Source: Larimichthys crocea (lineage: Eukaryota > Chordata > Actinopteri > Sciaenidae). From it: 64,000 nucleotides of DNA. The stretch's first letter is position 1; each line of letters opens with the position of its first letter. The translations under genes were made by a program, and so were the position numbers. Of this stretch, positions 34,744-47,934 are shown one piece after another. The stretch is from contig NC_040028.1 in assembly GCF_000972845.2 (NCBI RefSeq), positions 11,168,038 to 11,232,037 on the forward strand, read 5' to 3'. The notes under the pieces were generated by a model that was not told the origin of the DNA, ran no database searches, and saw nothing but the letters and a program-made list of their open reading frames with translations.

Positions 34744-35939
34744 GTCAGTACATGTACACGCATGCATACAAACACATGCACACAGATGTGCCGAAAGAAG
34801 TGGTTTTCCTTTGGCACATTCAGGAGGAGTGTTGAGAGAGACATTAAATGACCTTTTGGGGAGACTAAAGAATGGTTCTTCTGACATTCTGACTCTGACC
34901 TTTTGATTTTTCTCTCAGACCGTTGTAGTCATTCAGCTCTGAAGCTTGAATTTTCTTATTCCCCCTGAGCATGGACTCCTGTCAGGTGACTTGATTCGAG
35001 ATTTGAATGCTCCGCGTCATAGGAAACTCGGCAAAATGGTCAATTTCAGCTGATATGAGTCTAAAAAGTCACATACAAACACAGAGAACACGAGTTCATG
35101 CTAAACACTAAAGTAATTTTACAGTAAAACATATTGGTGTTAAACAAAGCATTTACACTTTGTATTAAAAGAAGTTTGGCTAATCATAATAATTTGACCA
35201 CATATCCTGACTACAGTGGGTACTGTAGTAGTGACTACAGCATGTATGTGTTTGTAGTGTGGCGAGAAGTGTGTGTAAGGAGCTGGATGTGACCTCTGTT
35301 AACTCTTGATTTTAATAATACCAATAACAGTCTTGGGTTATATCATTTAATGTAGGATTTAGCTGTAACTAACGGCTTTACTAGTAGATGATAAACCATT
35401 TACGAACATTTACGATTCATAAATGAGAACATATTTTTATTGCCACGTGGTGCCCTAGAAGAGGATGCATAGCAGCTTTGTGGTTTTATGGTTATGGTTT
35501 TATACAGTGATTAAAGAAAGAGGAGGGGTTTTTTTTTATTAAAGCTGAGAATGATTAGTCAAGTATACGATCAGCAGGTCAGTAGACAATTTAGCTGCAG
35601 CTATTTATAGCGGTTAAGTTGTTGTAGAAAAAATACCAAAAACACTCCAGTTCCAGCTTCTTTGTTTTTTCTGTCATATGTGATAAAATATTGAATATAT
35701 TTCAGTTTTAAACTGCTGGTTGGAGATGTAAGAGATGTAAGTTGTGCCAGACAAGACATTTTTGATGTTATATACACTTAAAATGTTAGGATCGCCAATG
35801 CTAGAACACAATATACAGTGTGCAGTAATATGTGGGATGTTAATATAACTGGCATGGAGAGAACTGATTAGTGATTTGGCACAAAGGGATTTTCTCTTGT
35901 GCAGAAACAGCCTGTCCTACTTACAGAGACGCCACCGCA
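34744..35939. other. Intergenic with a decayed repeat
   Basis: The part at about 35360-35780 carries phrases of the 'attaatcgatt' repeat in eroded form ('ccagttccagcttctttgtt'). Nothing else is supported. Confidence 0.35.
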
Positions 35940-36406
35940 GCCTAACCTGCTGTTCCCAGCTGGTTCTGCTTTGAAATACACCCCCCCTCCCCATCTTTCT
36001 CCTCCTCCCCTCTCCTCTTCATCTCTCTCTGCTCCTCCTCTCAGAGTCTGTGCAGAAGGCTCCACCTCTCCCGAATCCCCCACCCCTCTCCTCCTCCTCT
36101 GCTCTTTGAGCCGCGTCCTCTCTGCGTCAGACAGCTCCATTCATGAAAAGTGTGACGTGGGCAGGTCTTCAGCGACCCGGTGACGCTGCCGGCCACCCAC
36201 TCACGGGCCAGGTGCTGCGGGAGTCAGAGGAATGTCTGTCATTCTCCATCCTCTGTCTCCCTCTCTCCGTGTCTATCTTGTTGTTTTTGTCCAGTCCTGA
36301 CCGTCAGCTCAGTATTTCTCCCCCCGGCTTTTTATTTCTACCCCCCCTTCCCTCCATCCCTGCCTTGGAGCTGAGAGAGGACCATGAATCTGAGCTCTGT
36401 CTGCTG
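35940..36406 (+). other. CT-rich 5'-exon-like block
   Basis: A strongly CT-biased, CpG-containing block ends at a near-ideal splice donor ('tctgct' followed by GTGAGTAAT at 36407). A late ATG at 36384 opens a very short frame to the donor. This looks like a teleost 5' UTR exon and sits 7.5 kb upstream of the first coding exon of map3k13, on the same strand. No transcript evidence can be drawn from sequence alone. Confidence 0.3.
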
Positions 36407-36929
36407 TGAGTAATCTGCTGATGCTGTGTCTTTGCCGTGCATCTAAGCGGAAGCTGGTGTGATGTAGAGGTAGTAATCCTGCTTTATTTGTCTCACTGGT
36501 GTTTTCTTTGATTGTATATGTACGTATGTCTGCAAGAAGTCATTCAAGTATGCGTACGTGTGTGCTGTTTGTATATGTGGATCAGCTGTTAGTGTTTGTT
36601 CAGTGGCAGTGCTGCAGGAGTGTGTTGAGCGGTCGTGCGCCGATGCGTGCAGGAGCTATTTTAGGCTCAGCTGTGATGCTGCTGCTGCTTTTTGATGCAG
36701 TACTTCTCCGTGCCCTCTGAAGGACAGGTTGAGATATAGGTAAAGGTATAGACCAACAGAACCTGCCCAGCTCTACCTCCTGACGTAGCAGCCAAATGAT
36801 ACTGTATATATATTTATATATATAATGCTGTTTGGTCAAAGATGACAGACTTTTCTGGGACACACGTGTATTGCGCATAGCCACAGTTACTTAAGTTTGT
36901 GCACACACACACTCACTTTCCTTTTCCAG

Positions 36930-37235
36930 TGTCTCAGTGTGTAAGATTTAGGGAGCTCTATTTACAGAATATGGCACATGTGTAATGTTTTTATTTGTGT
37001 ATAATCACCTGAAAATAAGAATAAATATGTTTTTGTTGCCTTAGAATATCTTCATCTATGAAAGTCCTCTTCCACTGAGTCTGCCACGTTGAACCACCAT
37101 CTCTCCACGGTAGCCCAGAACAGACAAACTGAACACTGGCCCTCGATAGTGGCCACCGTAGTTTTTCCAAGATGTTGATGTAGGGAGGTTGCAATCAACA
37201 ACCAACACTGCAGGATGCCACTGAATCCTCTCTCC
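36930..37235 (-). repeat. MITE-like family copy, inverted orientation
   Basis: The copy opens 'agtgtgtaagatttagggag' and continues with 'gtataatcacctgaaaataa' and 'ggtagcccagaacagaca'. It shares its order with the copies at 29.98 and 32.7 kb. Confidence 0.6.
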
Positions 37236-37239
37236 TCCT

Positions 37240-40200
37240 GCCCCCCCTCAATCTTTGACATTTCTCACCCACTTTGCATCTTCATCCATCTCTTTATTCC
37301 CTCGGATTGGCAGCAGAAAGCTCTGTGTGTGCCCACCTCTGTCCTCTATGCTACTAAGCATGTTTATGTAACTGCACTGGATGAGTAGCCGGCAGCCCGG
37401 CTTTAGAGGGGAGGAGGAGGAGGAGTAAGAGGAGGGGAGAGCTCCATCCATCCATCCATTCTCCACAAAGCATTTAAAATAATGGTTGCATATTCATATC
37501 TTTGTTTTGGATTGTTTTCTTTATACTTCAGCTGCTCCAGGATTTAATATTAAAACATATAGTAGTTTTTTACTAATTAATTAATTTTGTGTAAAGTGAA
37601 GCAGGGATAGTATGAACCCGGGAGCTAATGGAAGCACTAACGTGTATTGATTTCTTGGCTTTCTTGGCTGTCTTCATAAAGACGAGGAACATGTAGCACA
37701 AAACCCGTTTCCTCATGTCCAACTCGCATGCTTTTTTTTTTGCTCTGTAGCTTTCAGAATATTCATAATGCGGCCATTAAAGTGGTGTCAGTCACAGCCA
37801 GTCTCCTGCAATATGCGTGTTTGTCTGTTGTGTCACTTTTTGTGTGTCTGTCTCTCTCCTCGGCCCTTGTTGTTGGCGGGCCAGGCAGACCGTCCCTATT
37901 AAAAGAGCACAAGGGGGATTGTTGTGGCAGCAGCTGCTCTGGTGTGCAGCGTTTGAGTGTGTTTGTCTTTGTCAGTGTGTGTGTGTGTGTGCACTGTCTC
38001 CTGGCCGTGCAGGGCAGACAGGCCCAGTTCACATGGAGCCGGCTCCTCTTGTGTCCTTTGTTGTCGCTCTGGGAATCTTTCCCATTGGAGCGTGGTCGGT
38101 ACAGTATCACGCCGCAAGCAGCAGCAGCAGAAAAGCAGTTTTTCCATCTCTTTTTTGTCTATCATTCATTTTTCTGCGCTCTCACTCTTCCCTATCTCCC
38201 TTATTCATAACCCTCCTTTTCTGTCTCCCTAATCTCTTTCACTTTTCTCTGAGCTGTTCGGTGTCTACACCGTCTCCTTGGCCCCACCGTCCCTTCCTGT
38301 CTGCTTGCATTCACCATCTATCCGACTGTATCTGGTTCGCATTCGTACATAAATCTCTGTAAAGCTCTATCGTCAAGCATCGCCAGAAACAAAGAGTCTG
38401 CTCGACTGAAAAGGACGATATCGGAGCTTTTCAGGGCTGAGTTTGTGTGATAGTTGCAGATTTTAGGAGGCTGTGTGTCCTGGTTGCAGTGCTTGCTGCA
38501 GCCTCACTGAGTGGCTGGGAGAATGGAGCTGGAGGGAGAGTGTGTGTGTGACGTGTCGATGGCGCACACTCTTTTCTTCAGTTATTTATTTTCTCCCAAT
38601 TCTGGCTGGTACCGGCTGAGTCTATTTGAGGCACAAGTTATGTGTGTGTGTGTGTGTGTTTGGAGTGCTAATTATTCACAGCCATGTCAACCCTGTGTTT
38701 GAATTTTAGCGTATTCCTCCAGAATGTGTTGGGGAGGTATGAATTTGTTGAACCACACACTGATGTTTTGGACTTCAGAAGAAGAAGCCGAGGTGTAGCT
38801 GTTTTGTTTTTACACACTCTTTCATCCATCAGTCTACTCTCCCTGGCGGTTTCATTCATCCACCTGACTTTGCTCCTCCTCTTATTGAGAAATTCAGCCC
38901 TCACAACAAACCAGGCATATTCCAGGTGATCCCACCTGGCACTTTCCCTGTGGCTTCAGCTATGACCTTGTTCCTATTTGCCCAGCAACACCAGTCAAAC
39001 CCCGAGCCGGCAGGTAGGCAGGTAGGGATTATTGCTCTGTGGCCTGCTTTCCCCTCTAGCCAGGTATTTAAGTCAGCCCAGGTGAGTCACCAGAGGGAAT
39101 CAGAATATGAAGAAAGGAGGATTATAGTGAAATGTCAGCTATGTGACAGCAGATGCCTGAACGCTGTGCCAGAACTTGTTTATTTTCCCCTTCACCGATG
39201 TGCCCGCACCAGCAGCAGATTATTACTTTCAACCACCTACAGCAGGCTGTCCAATCCCCTCTGGCGGGATTCATGGCAGTGGTAGTGAAGGGAAGCTGAT
39301 TTAGACATCAGCCCACATCCCGGCCATCAAATCAGGACTTGGGCGGACAGAGGTCTCTGTATTTGATGTTCATATTGTTGAATATGTGATCATTTTATCT
39401 GCCTCAGTGAACATGAAGAAATCTACGAGCAGCACGCTTCTGTTTTATAACAGTGTTTACTCACATGATGAACGCTGGCCATGAAAGTTCATAGTCTGCA
39501 CTGACTTGGGAAACAAGTACAGATACCAAAGTTCAGTTATTTAACTGTGACCCAGATTAACAGACGGTCACATGTGTAGTTCAAACCAGAGAGACTTTTG
39601 AGCTACTGATGATAAGAGACACTTGTGTTTGTCCAATTTTTCTCTTCATACTTTAATCTTTTACCTTTTGATGGTTACTTGAGGTGCTCAGCGGAGACGA
39701 ATACTGCTCTCACCTTCCATTTTTGCTCCATTTGTTTCACAAGAGAAGGTCAGGAGGGATAGAAACATTCTGGAGCAGGTAAATTTATCTTTTTTCTCCA
39801 CGTTGGGGCGATAATGCAGACCAGTTTGCCGCATCTGGACAGTATCTGTGAAAAGCTTTGACCCTGGCTCGCTGTGTTGGAAGTTTTTTTTGTAAATCTG
39901 CTGGACTAGTTTTGAGTCTCTGACAGCTCATGTGGCTGAAATTTGTACCCATCATTTTTTAAGGTAAAAAGAGCTGTACTTTGTTGTTAGAGATAATGAA
40001 AATAACCACTCTTCTACTACCTTATGCTACAGGCTTTGTGGATACAAACACAACCTCTAGGCTTTCTGGCCTCTCCAAAACCTGAGCGTTGGATGAGAGT
40101 GAGTGTGACTGGTAGCAGAAGGTCAGGATAGATGCTGTGTTGACGTGGTAACGCGTGAATGACGAGGTGGGATAGGGGCTAAATTGGTTCTTTGTTGGTG

Positions 40201-42720
40201 GCGCAGCTGTCACCTAAAGGGAGGCTCTCCCTATGGGGCCCAGCAGGGTTTCCCTTAATGAGGAGCCGAGTGATGGAGACACAGATGATGCTTCTTCTGC
40301 TGATGCTGCTGCATGTGTATGAGCACGAATGCAACGAGCACCTCCTATATATGTCAAAGGTCTCGTCTGCGGGTTTTGTGAGGGTACAGTACGTTGAAAC
40401 ACAATCTAAACAACCCGAGCAGCATTTGCTGAGTGGCACAGAATAACTCCCTTCCCCAGTGAATTGCTGGGAGTAGTGGGATTATTGGATCCTGCCAGAC
40501 ACGCCCGGGGCATGTGTGTGTGTGCGTGTGTTTGTGTGTGTGAGCATGTGTGTTCTCTGAACCTGATCCCCCTGCACCACCAGCTGCCGTGTACACACAC
40601 ACACACACATACACACTCATATAAAGTGCGGTACACTAACTATAGCAGTGAGATCTTTCTCTATATGTTCATATACTAAAGATGTACTCACCATGGCGCT
40701 TTGTGCTGTTGACCGTTTGTCTTTAGAGAGGAAAGAAATGAAAGGAAGCGTTTAGAGGATATATGGAGGGGGGAGGGCTGAATAAGGTCTGTGTTTGTAC
40801 AAGCTTGTTTCTAGAGGCCTGTAGAGGGATTAAAGGCTCAGCCCCTGATAATTTCTCTATCTCTCTCTCTCTCTCGCTCTCCCTCTTTCTTCATTTTATC
40901 CATTCTGCATTGTTTCCTTCCCTGAAACAATATCTACTTCATGCAAACGTGTAACTGCATTTTTATTTGGTCAGTATGGCCTCCTGCCTAGTCCCGGTCA
41001 CTTTCGGAAAAAGTCCTGTAAATAAATGACTGTAAATGAAACCCTGGGCTCTTCTTGATGAGGCGCAGACATTATTCATGGGATTCTATGCACATAGAGA
41101 TCTTCCATTAGAGATTAACGGGAAAGAGTGAGAGGTCTGTTTCCTATTCTCGGTGTCAGACATAGATGCGTAGAATCGGTCCTGATTGAGCCTAGTTATG
41201 AAAGAGGAAAGAGAAACTGAGCAGGGAGAGAACGAATGGATGAAAATTAAGGGCATCAGATTTTGATGATAATTGTGCTATAGAAGTTTCTGTGCGTGCA
41301 GGCTTATGTCTTCGTATGTGTGTTTCTATCCAGCCGACCACATCCACCCACCGCGGCCCACGTCACAAGCCCAGCTTTGAGAATTGTCCACAGGGTGGAA
41401 TTACAGCACGGGCCTCTACTCGAACAGCTCGATTGTCTCGGCTGTGGAAGGGACGGATTTATTGGATACCTGAGAGAGCATTCTCTCCTTCCCCTGCACT
41501 CTCAGCAACCTGCTTAGAGACAGGCCTGCATTATAGATGAGCTTCTGGCAGCCACTACACTCTCACAGCGCTCAGGTTACCCCCCCAGTAGATACACACA
41601 GATACAGTACATGCATTCGCACAAACATGTAAGCAGCATCTGTGCGGACAGACGGACGGACATTTGACTGTTGTTGTCACACAGTCTTCAACTTGTCTCC
41701 CGCTCTGCAGACTAGATGAAACTGTCTTTGAGTTTTTGTCAGGAACTTTTAATATGCATCACCCCCTTCCCGTCAAGTATCCAAAAAGCCAAAATGACAT
41801 TTAACAAATGCATGATTGAGCACACACACGTTGGAGTTTAAAATCCAGGTTTGTTGTCGTAGCTTCGCAGCATTTGACCTATGCCGAGAGGAAGAGCTGC
41901 GCATTCATGCCAGCGTTCCCCTGCAGAGGGCAACACAAACAAAGCGTGTGTCGATGGGACTTCATGTCTGCCCCTCTCCCCTTCAGAAAACGTCCACGTA
42001 ACACAGAGCCAGCTCACCGCTCTGCCTTCCTGTCTCCTCCCTCCTGGACTTTGATCTTCTGTTCTTGACTGTACACACTGTACAGCCTTCACTATATCCC
42101 CCTCCCTGCGTCTCCCTCACTCACTCTCTATTTTCTACTGATTGGATTTCTAAGGCCATGTCCTTCTGGGTTTAAAAGGTGAAAAAAAAAAATCAAGTGT
42201 TATTTACAAAGCAATTGATTCGCTGCTTCGTGCTGCTTTTTTGCCAATACTTCTACAACGAGCAGTTAAACTAGATGAATGGCCATCTGTTTCTCTGAAA
42301 AACAGTGTATGTCACACTTGCTGCAAATAAAATAAAAAAAAAACCCTGCACATACTCACATCTGACCTGAGGACACTGACATGAAGAGAAAGAAAGAAAC
42401 ACATACTTTAGACTGACAGGTTTATCAGGATTTATCATGTTTCTACAAACAAAAAACAAAATAATTTGATGTAAGAGGTTATAATCAGGCAAAGTGGCTT
42501 CAAACTATGCAGTAGAAAGTTTAGATTTCAACTACATCTATGATAGAAAGCACACGTGTTTGAACTGTAAGATACAAATGGAGAAAGAAATGAGTAGTTA
42601 AAGGAATTGTATTCATAAAGGCTTGAAGTTGCATGAATAAAAAATACAATAATTTGATCCTAACAAGTTGCAGCTGGTGCCATAGAGCTTTTTGAGTCAC
42701 TTTGTTGCACTGGATGACAT
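37240..42720. other. Intergenic, no supported gene
   Basis: About 5.5 kb with GT/CA runs (about 37975-37992, 38641-38660, 40513-40542, 40595-40620) and a CT run (about 40857-40876). The longest ORFs, at 37728-38210 and 37817-38362, overlap one another in different frames and have Cys/Val-rich translations driven by GT repeats. A stretch at 38926-39012 has splice-like ends but a weak acceptor. Conserved non-coding elements cannot be judged from one species. Confidence 0.4.
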
Positions 42721-42730
42721 AATGGCAAAA

Positions 42731-42850
42731 CTGTAGTTTATTTTAAGTCTGTCTGGCCCACATACACCATTCTGGTCCCTTAAATACTAACTAGAGCACC
42801 AAATGTGTATTAATCCACGTCTGAAAATAGTCCCCAACAAATGCATTATA
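42731..42850. repeat. Dispersed repeat copy B, partner at 24.34 kb
   Basis: The phrases 'actgtagtttattttaag', 'catacaccattctgg', 'aaatgtgtattaat' and 'gaaaatagtccccaacaaat' follow the same order as 24373-24490. Confidence 0.65.
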
Positions 42851-43877
42851 TTTGTGACAACATGTTTGTCAGGAAAATGCTGCCAAGCTGCTCACTAGCT
42901 GTGCCTGAGCTTCCGACATCCAATCTCTGGATATATTTGTCCCGTCAGGGGAACGTTTTGAATAAAGAAGAGACAGATCTGGATTTTTTTCAACTTCTAT
43001 TCATTGTAATTATTTCTTGTGATGACGTCTTGATTTTTCAGGTTTTTAATTTGTTGGTTTATCCTGTCAATCAATCGGTTATCACCTGACGATGAGTTAA
43101 TATTTCTGGGCTTGTGGCGTAGCCCGCAGATATCCAGAAAATGCATAACACATATCTGAGTATGAGGATTTTACCCGTATCACCTGCTCTCAGTGGCTAC
43201 ATGTTGATCTGTGTTTAGATGTTTCCTTAGTCGTGTCCCTTCCTTAACCCTGGTCCGGCAGCACCTTGTGTAACACTGATTAAGATGGTACAAGAAATTT
43301 TTGCCGGCTACAGACCGAACTGTGGTGGCTAACGTCCAGCCCTGCTGGTTAAGCAGTGAGAATGGGCTGTGTGTGCCAGATGTTTTGACCTCAGCTGTAC
43401 TAATACACAGTAATACTTTAAATCCAGGCTATATACTGTTACTGCTTCAAAGAGAACGTAGTAAAGCCTCAGTTGTGCTTGTGTGATCGGTTTAGTCCAA
43501 CTGTAGATATTTCTCAGGATTGTATTATTTGTATTTACTCTTTTATTTAGCAACTCTGTCTCTTATGCACTGATTTAAAGCCTGCTTGGATTTTTTGACC
43601 TCCTCCGCCCTGCAGTGTTTGCGCTCCATAGTTGAATATAATCATCATTAATGTAAGCTCTCTCAATCCCAGATCTATGAGAGGAAATGAAAGGATTGCA
43701 TTTCTCTTTGGAGAAGTAAAAGGGCCCCATGGCAACAGTTATAATCATGTTTATGTTGTATCAGAGGTGTCTACATCCAAATTAATTTAACGCTGCTTTT
43801 TACTTAAATCTGCATTTCATTCACGTGTACTTAATAATTTTAGATAACCTGTCTCCCTCTCTCTTGTTCTTCTGCAG

Positions 43878-43944
43878 GTGATTTTCAGCATTCAGACAAA
43901 CCAGTGTGTTAGGACACACCCAACTCATCATCACTGGCTAGCCC
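43878..43944 (+). promoter_or_regulatory. map3k13: map3k13 5' UTR part of first coding exon
   Basis: A CT-rich tract ending 'cttctgcag' at 43877 is a strong acceptor, so the first coding exon is not the first exon of the gene. At least one upstream non-coding exon must exist, possibly one of the candidates at 19.9, 34.7 or 36.0 kb. An in-frame TAG at 43939-43941 limits the start to the ATG at 43945. Confidence 0.65.
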
Positions 43945-46900
43945 ATGCACGACACCATGGGTAGCTCCCCCGAGGTGCTCTCGTGGACTTCCTGCCCCAG
44001 TCTGCTGGTGGGCAAGCTGAAGGAGGAGCTCAAACTCACTGTAGTTGGGGATGCGATGAAGAAATCAAACTCGCCCAACTCCCAACCTCAGCCTCCTCAG
44101 GCCCCTCCGTCCAATTTACCTCCTCAGATTATCACAGATTTGGCCCCACCGACACACCTGGCCGTTCCTCTGCAGACACTACAGACACCCGGCCAGGACG
44201 ACGACTCAATGCTGGGGGGTATAAGTCCCCCGAACACAGCCTTGAGCGTGGACTCGACACGGAGCGAGGGCGGACACTTTGACAACAGTGTGCTGCAGCT
44301 GCAGGAGCAGGACCATGAGGAAGCTGGATCGCCAGCCTCCTGTGAGCACGGTGGTTGTGGCAGTGGGATGGAGGAGCAGATGGGAGAAGGGCACTGTCCC
44401 GTGGACCACAGTGGAGAGGGGAGACAGGGTCACCCACATCACCCTGATGACATCAAGCTGCACTTCCACAGAGCGGGGCCTGGTTCAGGTGGTTTCTTAG
44501 AGGGGCTGTTTGGCTGCCTTCGGCCTGTCTGGAACATCATAGGGAAGACATACTCCACAGAATACAAGCTACAGCAGCAAGGTTAGTTCTGGGCTTTTTT
44601 TCTCTGCATGGCACGAGTTTAGGAAACTAAACGCTCCATGTTTAATTCAAATGTCCCATGTCCCTTTAAGGCTTCTGAGAAACGAACTTCAGATTCCCCT
44701 TTCCCGCTTGTGCTAATGTAGTCTGAAACCGTATCCGTCACCCCTAGCTTCACCATATTGTTGTTGTGGTTGAAGCCGTACAGCTGTCAGTTTGAATTGA
44801 GGTCATGGTAAAGGTAGGCTCACCTTGCCGCAGGGCTGGATACAGAGGCTACAGGATACAAGCCGAGGTCAGACAGAACTGGGCTGGGTTTTGTGGTTGG
44901 TCAGCTAATGTCCAAATGTGGTGGGCTGGAAATTTCAGCAGCTTCTCCTCTGCGCTGGTTTGCAAACCACATAACGAGGATGGAACATCTTATGACTCAC
45001 TGTTTGAAGAGTTTCTAAGACATTTATAGCAGCTGGGCACAGGGATTTATGTTTATATTTGCTCAGTATGACTAAAACATGAAATATGATTTAATTATGT
45101 TTTTGTGCAAATCTGTACCTCAGAGATGTCACCGTCTGCTAAGGATGGTTCTCGGAGACTTAAACTACATGACATTTATTTTGAAAGTGTTGCGACTGTT
45201 GTTTTTTCCCCCTAAGAGTTTCACATAGTTTGACATTTTCACTTTTAATTTTTTTACTTCCTGGAGTCCTGAGGTTGCCAGACAACCAACGGGAGACTTA
45301 AAGAAGTGACTACACCCAGCCGAGAGCTCCCCGTAAAATGGCACATTGCTGTCTTTACATATAACGTGTCAATTAGTTTTAAAGGTGCAAGTTCCAGTAG
45401 GTATCTTTACACAGAGCCAGACGAGCTGTCAAATTCATAACAGTGTGTGAGTGAATGAGCATATTCCCCAAGATGATAATTTTCTCTTGATCATCAAGAG
45501 ACTAACAAAAGATCAAAATAAGACATATATACGCTTCAAAAAGTACCAACATATAACTTTGATTTTGACAAAATGTAATTTATTTGTTTCCAGATATGTG
45601 GGAGGTTCCATTTGAAGAGATTTCAGAGTTGCAGTGGCTGGGCAGCGGTGCACAAGGAGCCGTCTTCTTGGGCAAATTTCGCTCTGAAGAGGTGGCCATC
45701 AAGAAGGTGCGCGAGCAGAAGGAGACAGACATTAAACACCTGCGAAAACTGAAGCATCCAAATATCATCAGCTTCAAGTACGTCTGCGACCACTTGTCCT
45801 TTCATGTTACCTGATGTTGTTGATCTTGTCATTTTCAGCTGGTGGAGCTCGGATGTTGTCCAAATGTGGATGGTTGATCTATCTATAATGATCTATTAAT
45901 GTGTTTTCCTGTATTTTTCTTTGTTCAACTCAGGGGTGTATGCACTCAGGCCCCCTGTTATTGCATCATCATGGAGTACTGTGCCCAGGGCCAGCTGTAC
46001 GAGGTGTTGAGGGCGGGGAGGAAAGTAACCCCCAGGATGCTGGTGGACTGGGCCTCAGGCATCGCCAGCGGCATGAACTACCTACACTTGCACAAGATCA
46101 TCCACAGAGATCTCAAGTCTCCCAAGTGAGTTTCTGTTATTGTAAGATGAGAATTGTTTGGAGACTCTCTCTTTGTATTGTACTACTATGAAATGATGTT
46201 TAATCAACCTTCAGAGGACATTGCAAATGCAATGAGTTACAATAGAAATCCAGTTAAATTAAATGAAAATGCTTCATTATAGAGCAACACAATATCAGAT
46301 TTTCACCACACGGTTATCATAGCCAAAGGAATTCTGACTGCGGTGTCCAACAATGGCCCTTTTCTTTTTCCAAATAAAACTCCCACACTGGCGAGCTTTT
46401 TTCTTCACATTTTTCAGGTGTGTGTCGTTCTCGTCTGTCTGATTTCACGCAACAGCAGCCACACACTCTGGTAATAACTTGCCAATTAGTGACTAGTGTA
46501 ATCTTCTCAGCGTTAAGGTGCATTACCACCACTTACTATACTTCAGTATGTAAAGCTTAATGTTTCCCCCTGATCTTTAAGAAAGTACAGTATATGTTCT
46601 TGTTTTGTTACTGCAGCTGATCTGTAAATCTCAGCAGCCTTGTATAAGATTTCATAGCCCCCAGCAGCAAAAACAATTCCTCCTTTCAGCCCTGAAGAGT
46701 TCAATTAACTCGAATACATTCTCAAAGCTAACCGCCTTAATATAAGAGTAAGACGCAGTGTCCTGTCTCATCCTCTGCACACTGTAGCCCTGTTTCTCTA
46801 ATCAATATCATCATGCTGCAGCAGTGCCAAACACTGTATTAGTCAGCAGAATGATGCCAGGCTGAATGTGCTGAAAAGGTCAGTCTCATTTAGCTAATGG

Positions 46901-47892
46901 GGTGATTCAGATGCATAAATGTGCTTCTGTAACAGCTGAGTCTTCCAGGCTTAGATCGAAAATGCTACAAAATAAATCCACTGTGCATTAAAACCAGTGG
47001 AATGTCACATGAAAAACTTGCTGTGTCGTCCATGTCGTCTGACCTGGAGTAATGTCTGACACTTATATAAAAATATAAAAGATATAAAAGAGTGATCATG
47101 GGTTTTTATAATAACTCTAGAATTGCTACATCATCGATCTAGACTAGCATAGGAGACATTTTCAAACCTTGCTAACAAGTGTGTGTGTGTGTGTCTTCTG
47201 TTTGTGTCTGTTTTAGTGTTTTGGTCACCCACAATGACACTGTGAAAATCTCTGACTTTGGGACGTCCAAAGAGCTCAGTGACAAAAGTACAAAGATGTC
47301 GTTTGCGGGCACGGTGGCCTGGATGGCGCCAGAAGTGATAAGAAATGAGCCTGTGTCTGAAAAAGTAGACATATGGTGAGTAGTAAAATCACACATATTT
47401 AAAGCAATACATTGTTTCAATAAATAAAGTATATAAAAATGCAGGTGATGTACAGTAAAAGTGTGAAATTGAGACAGATGTACAGCAGGTATCATAGATA
47501 AAAGTCATCTGTTGATGTTTCTGTAGTGAGACATGACTCTCCTGTGTGTTGCAGGTCATTTGGAGTCGTCCTATGGGAGCTGCTGACTGGAGAGATTCCC
47601 TACAAAGACGTGGACTCCTCAGCTATAATTTGGGGTGTTGGCAGCAATAGCCTTCACCTTCCTGTCCCCTCCACCTGCCCAGATGGCTTCAAAATCCTCA
47701 TGAAACAGACATGGTAACTGTGGATCCACACAATATTATTTGATAGCATTGCTGTTCACCACGTCTGTTAAAATAATATGGTCACAAAGATTAAGTGCTG
47801 CGTTTATACTATGCTAATGATACACCACACAGGACTGCCCTAAAAAAAAAGGGCATTCTTACTGATCTCATTAATCACATCTTCTCTTCTTC

Positions 47893-47934
<42 letters not shown>

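Noticed and set aside
37728..38362. Two overlapping ORFs of 160 and 181 codons
   Set aside because: They overlap in different frames, are rich in Cys/Val/Ser through GT repeats, have no splice or start context and match no family I know.
38911..39012. Possible exon with GTAGGC donor
   Set aside because: The acceptor lacks a good pyrimidine tract, the translation is unremarkable, and no partner exon was found.
14212..43877. CFAP410, expected near TRPM2 by human synteny
   Set aside because: No leucine-rich-repeat exons were found on either strand in the listed reading frames or by eye.
45580..45832. Minus-strand ORFs over the map3k13 kinase exon
   Set aside because: They are antisense shadows of a strongly conserved coding exon.
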